Assembly: GCA_029378245.1 (NCBI GenBank)
Contig: JARKIF010000006.1
Span: 2,852,001 to 2,916,000 of the forward strand
Direction of reading: 5' to 3'
Length of the DNA stretch: 64,000 nt
Source of the DNA: Roridomyces roridus
Lineage: Eukaryota > Basidiomycota > Agaricomycetes > Agaricales > Mycenaceae
The translations under genes were made by a program, and so were the position numbers. Each line of letters opens with the position of its first letter. Within the stretch, counting starts at the first letter, position 1. Positions 44,206-52,735 of the stretch are shown piece after piece. The notes below the pieces were generated by a model. That model was not told the origin of the DNA and did not search any database. It was given only the letters and a program-made list of their open reading frames with translations.

Positions 44206-45314
44206 AAACCCTTCTCTCGGAGTATGGTCGCGAGAGCCTGCAGGTCCTCCTGCGTATAGTCTTCGGTCTTGATCGACCGGATATTAAACTTCTTCTTGGG
44301 AGGCTCCGGGCACTCCCGCTTCATGTGGCCCTCCTTGCCACAGTTGTAACACTTGAACGCGGCCTGCCGCGTTCGGTCGACGTCCATCGGCGCCGGATTT
44401 CCGGGAGTGACCCGGGTGGCCAGATGGGGGGCTGTCCCCTGGGGCCTAGGCGGCGGCACCAGTGCCGTGGCCTTGGGGAATTTGGGCGGCGGCTACTGCT
44501 GCGCCGGCGTCCAAAACATTCCACCTCCCGCTCCCCAGCGAGAGTTGATGAGCTTCCCGCGCTCAATGATGCCGTTGATGGTCATCAACCGGCTCTTTAA
44601 TCCCGGATAGGTTCCCGGGATCTCGACGCCACCAGCGTAGAGCTGTTTGCGTACCTGGTCCGAGACCAGGATTTCCAGTGCCTGACACAGGAACGTGTCA
44701 TGCAGCACATTTCCGGGCGTGTAGCCCGCCTGCTCCGCGTTCAGCTCAAACGACTGGAGGAAGTCGGCCAGGGTGGACGTTCCCTGCCGAGTGTTCATCA
44801 GGCGCAACAGCGCCGTCTCCTTGACGTTCTGATCCGCGAACGTCGACTCCAACTCCGTCAAGAACTCCGCAAAGGAGGGACGGGGTTGATCAAGGCGAAA
44901 ATGTTTCGCCTTCCAGTTGCGTGACCAGTTGGAGGCTGGGCACGCCGTACTCTTCTCGTCGCCCAGCAACGAGAGCACGAAAAAGATACGTCTATGATCC
45001 GTACCGAAATCGTGTTCATAGGCCATGAGGTAAGTCATGACACTATCAATCCAAGTTTCCCACTTGGACTTGTCATTGCCGTCAAACGGCGGGGGAAGCC
45101 GGGCCAGCGTCATTCTTGCCGGTGCCGGGCGTGGGGGGAGGGCCTGAAGTAACTCAGTCAGGCCAGGCTGGGCGGGGGGTTGTGAGTCGGGTCGTGTGGG
45201 AAGGGGGCGAGGGGGAGAGCGGGTAGGAGGGCGGGAGGGGTAGATTTGTTGGGGAGGGTACGAGTAACCAGCCTGAGGCTGGTCATAGGGGATGGGGCTG
45301 CTGTGATGGGACAT
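44202..45314 (-). CDS. gag: Chromovirus Gag (capsid and zinc knuckle, amber-interrupted)
   Basis: From the ATG at 45314 (MSHHSSPIPYDQPQAGYSYP) a Pro-rich N-terminus leads to a Ty3-type capsid (LPPPFDGNDKSKWETWIDSV, FFVLSLLGD, NTRQGTSTLADFLQSFELN). At 44493-44495 there is an in-frame TAG (CAG CAG TAG CCG). The frame stays open after it through a CCHC zinc knuckle (CYNCGKEGHMKREC) to TGA at 44202. The frame is also open upstream of 45314 to about 45520, but without an ATG. The amber codon therefore separates capsid from nucleocapsid. Read-through, a recent CAG to TAG change, or a dead element are all possible. Confidence 0.85.
44205..44211 (-). promoter_or_regulatory. First -1 slippery heptamer (G GGT TTT) at gag end
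   Basis: The gag codons are AAG GGT TTT TGA, so GGGTTTT is in the X XXY YYZ phase immediately before the stop codon. A -1 slip continues as TTG ATA GGG CGC, entering the open linker frame. Confidence 0.7.
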
Positions 45315-45816
45315 GGCAGGTGCGGCGGTATGGAAGGTGTGGTGGGTGGTGGCGGAAGCGGCCAAGAGTTGGTCCGCTACGGAGCGAGCTTCACGGCTAG
45401 AGGTGCCGGAAGAGGAGGAAGAGGGTGCGCGAAACGCCGTCGCGATTTGGGTAGGAGCGGCACGAAGCCGGTGGTGAATTTCTCGGTCGTAACGCTTGCC
45501 GACAGAACAAACCCGGGCCTTCTACAACACACCCGGTATTTGCGTGAGGGTACTCTCCGAAGATTGCCACCCGAACACCAACGTCTGCTATTGTGCGGGG
45601 ACGGACTCAACGTTTCCCGTAGCACAGCGACTGTCTGCCAAAATAGTTCGACAACGAGATGGGCGCTTATTTAACGTCGCGATTTAACGACGTGACGCTT
45701 GAGGTATGAATGGATCTTCAATTACGAGAGACCAAGTAGTGGGGGAGGGACGCTGAGGCGTATGGAAAGGATATGTCGGGGGGAGGTATGAGCGGTATGA
45801 GGGTAGACTTTTATTA

Positions 45817-46291
45817 TGTCACGACAAGACTTGTTTCACGCGTCCAACAGCGGTAAGATGCTGCGGATTGGGTAGTGCGCTACTAAAGCTCGTAAAATGA
45901 ACTGAATAAAAGTCTAGGAGAGGGTACAGAATACGACGACTAGCTACTGCTTTTATACTGTGAGGAATAGATCTACGATGCTACACTAATTGTCCTGGCT
46001 TCCGACATGCACTATTGTCCTGCACCGTTGTCGTCTCCTATTGTCATGTCTACACCGTGTTCATCATAGAAGCCTGTCATGATCTGACAGTTCACTGATC
46101 GAAAACTCCTTCCCTCATCCACGCTGTCGTTCATAAATATGAAACTGTCCCACGTCTTTAAATAATGTCTTCCTCGGCTTCTTCCTCAATCCGATCGAGA
46201 CGGGGTTCCCATGACTTTAACGCTGTACGGCGCCAATGTATATCTGGTTTATTTGGCGTTGTCACGTGCGCAAATAGGTCAGCGCGTGACA
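45817..46291 (-). repeat. 5' LTR of chromovirus
   Basis: 475 bp, reading the same as 39633-40107 by eye. On the minus strand this is the upstream, promoter-bearing LTR. Confidence 0.95.
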
Positions 46292-46378
46292 CCACCTGGC
46301 CTAACCTGACAGGTGTTCACTGCTGACACTGTTTCTAACTGCTACTCACTGCTGATACTGATCCTAACTGCCCATTCA

Positions 46379-46906
46379 CTGTGGATTAGTGTTGCCGCGG
46401 CTCGGCTTCGGCTAGCCGTGTGAGCCAAGCCAAAAATAAGCCAGCCATCGCCAGCTGTCAGCAAGCCGCTTAGCCGCGGCTTGGCAGGATTTTGGAGATT
46501 GCCCGATTGGAGGATTTTGGTACGGCCCAGTGAGCTCAAAATGACTTCATTAGCTCTGGAAAATACATGCCACACTAATTGCTTTCTGTCTTGAGTGCTG
46601 GGGCGTTTGGAATACCAATTTTAACGAGACCGTGACGGATGTGACCGAAAACTCACGCTTGACACTGATGACAGCGGTGGCAACGCCTTGACAACGGCCA
46701 CGACCACAGTTCAAGTCGTTCGTGCATGGGGAGGGTCTATGTGGATATCCAGGTGTTCATTTGGGCTTCATTGTCTCTAAACCGGAAGATATGTGCTTTT
46801 GAGCCGGAGCCGTGGCTGAGCCGCAAGCCGAGCCACAGCTTACGGCTTGACACGGCTTACCGAGCCGAGCCAGCCGGAGCCGAGCCACGGCAACACTACT
46901 GTGGAT
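46379..46906. repeat. 8 bp target duplication of second hAT-like element
   Basis: CTGTGGAT occurs at 46379-46386 and 46899-46906, directly flanking the element. A related sequence at about 47650-47680 (TAACTGCCAATTCAC then GGGATCTGAGTTCTTC) resembles the uninterrupted target. Confidence 0.8.
46387..46898. mobile_element. Non-autonomous hAT-like element (512 bp)
   Basis: Ends in the inverted repeats TAGTGTTGCCG and CGGCAACACTA, continuing with GGCTCGGCT-rich arms on both sides. A perfect 8 bp duplication CTGTGGAT flanks it. No transposase frame is present. The subterminal regions are dense in GAGCC/GGCTC words. Confidence 0.82.
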
Positions 46907-46974
46907 TCTGAGTTCTTCATTCACAGCCGAGGCCGCGTGGGGGGAACAGGGATGTAGAGTACACACACAGTCTG

Positions 46975-47600
46975 TTAGGTGTCGGATCCGAGTGAAGAAC
47001 GTAGCAGGGATAAAATCGCCCGGAGAAGATTTGGACCGGAGTTCCGGTTAAATGTCGAAAGAACCGGAGGAAGGGAAAGTTGAACCGGAGTTCCGGGGCG
47101 ATTGTCGGAGGAATGGTGACACCACTAAGGTCAAGGGTGACCGTCTGCCCAGCAATGTGAGATGAGGACCGGACTGGACCGGAGTTCCGGATGAGGAATC
47201 CGATCGGAGAGAGGAGGGGCTCGGATAGACCAAGGTGGAATGCACCAAGAACGTCGATAATCAAACTGAAGTACCGAGTACAAAAGGAAAGTCTTATATA
47301 CTAAGTGTGAGAGATATTTGTCAAGACACTAAAATAGACTTGAGAACGGACATAACCGGCTAAGTGGATATAAGGTGATTAAGTCCGCACGGAGTGATCA
47401 AGTGGATGTCAATCCAGAGCATGTCAGATGAATATCCTGTCAAGGTTCCTTTTTCATGTGAATAACCAAAATACCCGGTGTAGTCCGAGAAGCAGGACTC
47501 GGCCTGACAGATGGGATGGATCCGGAGTTGGGTCAAAGGAACCGGAACTCCGGTCAAAGAAACTACGGTTAAAGGAACCGGAGTCCGGAGTTTGGATGAA
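46975..47600. repeat. Cluster of a 13 bp partly palindromic motif
   Basis: ACCGGAGTTCCGG is found at 47035-47047, 47084-47096 and 47178-47190, and in reverse complement at 47542-47554. Several shorter CCGGAGT variants lie nearby. No gene is seen in this stretch. Confidence 0.7.
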
Positions 47601-47625
47601 GTTGGAACGGGACGTAACACAGTCC

Positions 47626-47646
47626 TAAACTAACCTAACCTAACCT
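47626..47646 (+). repeat. Short CCTAA repeat
   Basis: Four tandem CCTAA-type units. Too short and with the wrong unit length to be a telomere tract. Confidence 0.6.
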
Positions 47647-47649
47647 GTG

Positions 47650-48680
47650 TCTAACTGCCAATTCACGGCGGGATCTGAGTTCTTCAACCAAAAAAAAGAA
47701 AAAAGAAATGGCAACCAAAAGGGTTGACCTCACAGGGTGATAGCTGGCAAGACATTCAATAATCTTTGAGTACTACCACTGAGCCAGAGTGGCAATTGAA
47801 ACAGGTGTCACCGTGGCGACCATGACGGCACTATAGCCGTTAAGCGAGCAGAATTGCCATTTAAGGCAATGTCATTGGGGGGGACACGTGCGCCAGCTAC
47901 GTTCCAAGCTTGGCAGCCAAGATCCAAACGGAGAGACCTATGAAGGCCCTTGGTGGACAAAAGGTGTTTTCTTGTTGCCACCACCATCATTTCCGTGACA
48001 TCTTCGAAGATCTTGCAAGATTTGGCAAGACTTTCCAGTTTGTTCAAGATCTTGGAAGATATTGGATGATTGTTGACTTGCCCTGGCATTATTTGACTAT
48101 CATCTTGCAAGATCTTGTGAATTTTCCTCCCTTCAAGACCTTGAAAGTTTGTGCAAGTTCCGCTCATTCATTTTGAGGCCACTGATTTGCAGCGAATGTT
48201 CAAAGATTTTGAAGGATTGAAAGTCAAAATATGGCACATCAAGTCTAATAGGGATGCAAGATCTCACCAGAGTTGGTGGTGCTGTGGTGACCGAGTTCAA
48301 GCCATTACTGTGGTCAATCATTTTATGTTGGAGGGCACAAAAGTGGGATCTATCAGTTTCCTGGCGGTTCGGCTGCCCGCGGATCAACAGCCTGAGTGGG
48401 TGGCAATCATAAAATCAGTGATTGCCATGTGGGATTTGCTCCGACACTTGCGCCCTTTAAACTTCCAAGATCTTGTGACACACCAGAGAATTTGTGATTC
48501 CAGTGTCAATTTTTTATCTTTTCCCATTTGTTGTCTGACTTGCTAGTTTTTGCACAATGTGGTATTTCAAGCAGGGTTCAGATGACTTCAGTCAATGTCT
48601 TCAGTCTACTCTAACTCCAAGAAAATTGGCTTACACTTGGCTATGGTGAAATAGACTATAACCCGTAAATTCAAAGAGAA
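47650..48680. other. Repeat-like DNA without gene
   Basis: AT-rich DNA with many AAGATCTTG-type words between 48000 and 48130 and a 9 bp inverted repeat TGGCAATCA/TGATTGCCA (48401-48427). Frames of about 120-130 codons show no domain. It replaces the place where the 3' exons of DUF6534 copy 3 would be expected. Confidence 0.45.
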
Positions 48681-48681
48681 A

Positions 48682-50410
48682 AAGTGTCCGAGCAAAGACC
48701 TACTGGAGAGCCAGACAAAATTATTGGGCATGGCAACCCACTACGAAGAAGTGAGAATCACCGCAGTAGAAGATGGGCCAGGGGGATCGTACACATGCGG
48801 CCGCGGCAATGGCTACGGCACCTGAGACGCGAAAAGGTCAGCGAAGGTTACTTGGACGAATTCAACACTTGCAAGTTGCACATCCATCGTTTATGGTGAA
48901 GATCACGATACCGTCTAGGACCTTTTGAGAGCTATTGAAATTCAAATCAGCCGTGGGGTTATGTCAAAAGGAGAATACTTACATGAGATAACCCTCTTTG
49001 AGGTCCCGCAGGTAGTAGTACTGTACTATTTCAACCGCATCTTCGGTCACGCGTCACAGCGACGGCCGAAATGAAGGTTGAAAATAGGTGTCCCGTGTCA
49101 CAGGCCTCTCCTCCTGCCCCAAAAGGCAATGATACCATCAAAAATTCCGGGCCGCCTTCGGCGGCCTTCCTTATATGGTAATTCGAATGTTGAAAAAGTG
49201 AAGGATGAAGGTCACAGGTCACAAGGGCCGAAGATCCGGTTGAAATAGTACAGTAGCGGGCAGCAGAGACCACGAGATCGGTGATTGCGGAGAAGATCAA
49301 GGCGGTTGTGACCAATGGCTGCAGTGATTATCTTGAGATCGCTTGGTTCAACTTCGTTGAGTGCAGACCTTGAACCTGACTGCAAAGCCAGAGAAAGATT
49401 TTTCGATTATCCTAAGTGGTAGGTTAACACCTCGTAACCGAAAGGATCATGGAAACAAACATCAGAGGTGCGTTTGCTAAATGTGGGCATTCAGTAGCCG
49501 GGAAACAGTGAGCTATGTGCCGAGATGAATACCCATCAAGAGGCCTAGAAAGAGTCCAGTTCGGAACCAAGTTTGGAAGCACAACGAGTTGACGCACCCA
49601 GACGACTGATGGACAAGAAGGCCTGCGAGCAAAGGTGAATTCTGGACCAAGGCTGAGAGTTTCGCGTACAATGGGCCCGCTGATCCACCAGTTTTGCTTG
49701 CTCACTGTCGTTATAGCAGTGTTCAAAAAACAAAGACGGATGGCAAATCTCGAGCACCGACGTTTGTGCAACCTCCAGCCATAAAACCTATAGTCTAATT
49801 AGAGAGCACGCGTTGGAAGCACCTGGCCACTGTTACTGACAAATTCGCAGTAATGGTGATGAGCCCCGTTACAATTATCATGGACTGAGGGTGGCATACC
49901 TCGCACACACTCGACTTGCACAATCTGATGAACTTACCGGGATGCTCCTGTTTATTCCTACGATCAGAATCTAGAAAAAAGAATTCCAAGGGCGGCACGA
50001 ACGGAATGATTGTGTCTGTAATGTCGGAATCTCCAAAGTGAGTGATGGTGAACTCCCAAATGCTGACGGCGATGAGGACGGTGTGGACAGTGTCCATTAT
50101 CCTGAAGTATGCTCCGAGAAAATTCATTTTGAACACGAGAACGGAAGTACCAGCCAGATCCACGCAACCTGGTATATATATCGGAACTTTCGAACAACTA
50201 GCAGTGAGACGACGAACCGTGACTTTGTATCGGAGCTGATCGGCAGGGAAAAGCTGGAAGTAGAGAAACGATTGGAAGCCGACAATTGCAGAAAGCCTGC
50301 TCGTCATGAGTTATTTTTCAGTCATGACGATTGAACGCTCGCGCGACGCTGAGCAAACACCCCACGAGAGCCACACCTATGGTGGTCTTCACATCGACTT
50401 GGGAGGACAT
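48682..50410 (-). pseudogene. DUF6534-family membrane protein, copy 3 (interrupted, 3' truncated)
   Basis: Begins MSSQVDVKTTIGVALVGCLL at 50410 and continues LSAIVGFQSFLYFQLFPADQ, MDTVHTVLIAVSIWEFTITH, ITDLVVSAARY and, after an interruption, YYYLRDLKEGYL, SQKVLDGIVIFTINDG and MPNNFVWL. A 233 bp MITE (49021-49253) sits inside the ARYYYL coding exon. The C-terminal exons found in copies 1 and 2 (the LNLRNWYRHRP and EVFVDHQVEYVGDL segments) are missing after about 48682. Intron 1 appears to have a GC donor (gcgagc) where copies 1 and 2 have GT. A 51 nt intron-like insert (48932-48982) is absent from copies 1 and 2. Probably a pseudogene, although the MITE could be spliced out in frame. Confidence 0.75.
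49021..49253. mobile_element. MITE inserted in DUF6534 copy 3 exon
   Basis: 233 bp with terminal inverted repeats starting CTGTACTATTTCAACCG that continue, with one mismatch, to about 27 bp (49021-49047 and 49227-49253). It is flanked by TA (49019-49020 and 49254-49255). Removing the element and one TA restores GCC CGC TAC TAC TAC CTG, the conserved ARYYYL codons of the family, which confirms the TA duplication. Confidence 0.88.
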
Positions 50411-51445
50411 GATGAAAGGGATGGAGTGAAAACTCCCCAGAACCGCTGTTTTATGCAGAGCATCGCCAACATCGTGGAGAGTTCATCGCGGGTTAATATC
50501 AAGTTGACCTGATCATAGAGTTGGGTGAGTCTGCTGCGGTCGTGCGCGTGAGGACGGGAGATGGACCGACCGAAAAATGGGATCCAAGAACCAGGAACAG
50601 GAATCTGAGTGGCTAGAATGAATCAAGACGAAAGACACGATATAAAAAGGGAGAACAAAGCGGGCAACAGCTATTGAAGATCATCACCCACGGCACAAAT
50701 ATCATCTAGGCACTTTCTGCGTACTTGAGGAAGGTCCGGGTAAGCAGGGGTGAAATTCTTTTTGGGACAACGGTTCAGTGGAGCCTGCACGAGTTTGCTT
50801 CGGAAATTCACGCGTACGGTACTCCTCATTGAAGCTGAGCGATTTATTACGCAAAACGGACGAGTGTGAAAGTGGCCAAGGCTGTGGTTCAGGCTGTCAG
50901 CCGAGAAGGGACGACCAGATGGCAGGCGTCTTGTGAAAGTCCGAGTTGGTCGACAACAGATCGAGATGGCCAGGCAGAAAGATGAAGAAAAGGGGCATGA
51001 CTCTTGCACCCCGGTTCTCACACCGGCGCCGGAAGGAAAGGAAAGGATACCGAGCCGAGATAAATTGTCACAGGAGGGCGAGGGGTTTGTGTTGCCGGCG
51101 GTGAGGTGGTACATGATGGTAAAAGCCAGGCTTCGTTTGTGCTTGTGTGGCAACAACTTGCCTTCAACCACCACAACTCAACTCAACCACCACGGAGTTG
51201 ACCCCGATCTCTGCAGTTCCGCGGATCTTTGCCACTTCCTTTGCGAGTTATTTCTTCCCTAGTTTCCTCTGTCACCAGACTCACCACCCGGACCACATCC
51301 GAGTCGCGTTCAAAAATTGGAAGCCGCGGAGACCAAATTAACTCGAGACCCTTTCCTTTGGTCGAAAACGGCACACGCTGTCCTTTCCGCCCTTTAAACG
51401 CCCAGAGCACCGCCCGACGCGACACAACGCCACACCACCACCACC
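50411..51445. other. Divergent intergenic region
   Basis: Lies upstream of DUF6534 copy 3 (minus) and the DUF6593 gene (plus). A minus frame of 167 codons (50671-51174) has no visible domain; it could be chance. No clear TATA box next to the plus gene. Confidence 0.4.
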
Positions 51446-52131
51446 ATGTTCTCTGGCTCCCAGATCACCCTCGTAGACCCAGCTCCTCGGATATTCCTTA
51501 CATTTTCACGCAACAGTATGCTTTCTACTACAATTCGACGGCAGCCTCAGGGGAATCTCGTGTACTTGGTCACGACTAACATGCACGCCACGACGACAGA
51601 GGTGCGGGATGCGGACACGGAACGGCCCGTCGCACGCATTGTGCGAAAGGACTTTCTGCCGGACACCGTCAGCTTTTCGGGTGGTAAAACGGTACGGATG
51701 AACAAATGGCTGAAGCGCGCTGAACTGCCGGACGAGATGTCGGTATCCTTTCCTCGTGTTCTGTTGGTCTCGGGTTGACTAAATTCCAATCAGCCCTTCC
51801 TCCATCCTCGAGATTGATATGGGCCAGTGTGTGCTCCGTGCACACCCTCAGTATCGTCTCGCAGTGGGTTCACTCTCATCTTTCCTTCCGAGTACTTATA
51901 AACTCACATCGACAGTTGTATTCACCTGGCATGGACAACATCCTGGCTCACTGGGAGCCCAACACGCATCCACCAACGCTCATCCTATCTCCCACAGTCG
52001 AAAGCTCCCAATCCCAAATTCTCACGGCATTCCTCTACCTCGAACAAATGATGAGGATAAAGGAGAAGAACGCAACGACCAGAGCTAGCGTGTATCCGGG
52101 CACAAAGTCGCAATGCGTGACTACTACATAG
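51446..52131 (+). CDS. DUF6593-like protein
   Basis: Three exons, 51446-51738, 51794-51863 and 51916-52131, give 192 residues in frame. The N-terminus has short beta-strand-like repeats (ITLVDPAPRIFLTFSRNSML, LVYLVTTNMHATTTEVRDAD, VARIVRKDFLPDTVSFSG) followed by ILEIDMGQCVLRAHPQYRLA. The last exon ends with a helix, LTAFLYLEQMMRIKEKNATT, where family members have a Val/Glu-rich helix ending in a basic tail. This pattern fits the small tubby-like DUF6593 proteins that are abundant in agaricomycetes. The first donor (gtcggt) is not ideal but is the only one that keeps frame. Assignment by general pattern only; function unknown. Confidence 0.65.
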
Positions 52132-52373
52132 GTGCCAACTGGTAGAGAGAGTTGAGCACTGTACGACATACTTGTTCATGGAATTCATACGGATCTTTTG
52201 ACTTTACACCCATCCACAAACGCTCATCCTATGAAAAACGCAACGGCCAGAGCTAGCGTGTATCCCGGGACAAAGTCGCAATGCGTGACTACTACATAGG
52301 GTGCCAATTGGGTAATGGAGAGTTCAAGAGGTGTACGACACGATCATAAAATTCATACGGATCTTTTTGACTT
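52067..52373 (+). repeat. Direct duplication of the DUF6593 gene 3' end
   Basis: Unit 1 (about 52067-52205) contains the last codons, the stop and 3' flank of the DUF6593 gene. Unit 2 (about 52231-52373) repeats it with about 10-15% differences, including GCTAGCGTGTATCC and GTGACTACTACATAGG. Just before unit 2, 52206-52231 matches earlier exon 3 sequence (51961-51986), so the duplicated copy lacks an internal part of the exon. Confidence 0.8.
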
Positions 52374-52735
52374 TCGGGGAACACGAACACGAATGGGCGC
52401 CCCGCTCTTCTCGGTCAGCGATGATACCGGAGACACCATCTGTGGGCGCACATGGTTATCCGGAATTCATGCGGAACCCAACAATTCAGCGGTTAACTCA
52501 GTGTCTCATGTCCTCATGTCCGGTCTCCTCGCCGAGTGTGAGTACATAGGTGTGAGTGCAAAAAAAAAAGCGGCAAGACATGCATTGCAGAGATTGATTG
52601 TATATGTGCAGACTGAGTCAAAGTGTATGTACGAAAAGAAAGAATAACAAAAAAAACGAAAGCCGATTCCAAAATAACTCTACAATATTTAGTGGTACAC
52701 AATGGGTTGTGAGGAGAGGAGAGGAGGAAGGAACG
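52374..52735. other. Intergenic, tail-to-tail
   Basis: 3' flanks of the DUF6593 gene and of the large minus-strand gene. An A-rich run at 52561-52569 is the only low-complexity feature noted. Confidence 0.4.

Larger units (their letters stand above)
39633..46291 (-). mobile_element. Complete Ty3/gypsy chromovirus
   Basis: 6,659 bp LTR retrotransposon on the minus strand with 475 bp LTRs that read as identical, TGTCACG...CGTGACA ends and a CCACC target duplication. The internal region encodes gag (capsid plus zinc knuckle), a linker frame and a pol with protease, reverse transcriptase, RNase H, integrase and chromodomain in that order, which defines the Ty3/gypsy chromovirus group. A polypurine tract lies beside the 3' LTR. 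No clear tRNA primer-binding site follows the 5' LTR. Identical LTRs and a long uninterrupted pol frame suggest recent insertion; an amber codon in gag is the one obvious lesion or recoding site. Confidence 0.96.
39628..46296. repeat. 5 bp target duplication of the chromovirus
   Basis: CCACC is found at 39628-39632 and at 46292-46296, directly flanking the two LTRs. Confidence 0.9.

Noticed and set aside
47626..47646. CCTAA tandem units as a telomere relic
   Set aside because: Only about four units, five-base periodicity instead of TTAGGG-type, and ordinary sequence on both sides.
48401..48427. 9 bp inverted repeat TGGCAATCA/TGATTGCCA as a transposon end
   Set aside because: No matching distant partner or target duplication was found; it is only a short hairpin.
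50671..51174. Minus frame of 167 codons as a gene
   Set aside because: No domain, Ser/Arg/Pro-rich composition and no supporting promoter or splice features.
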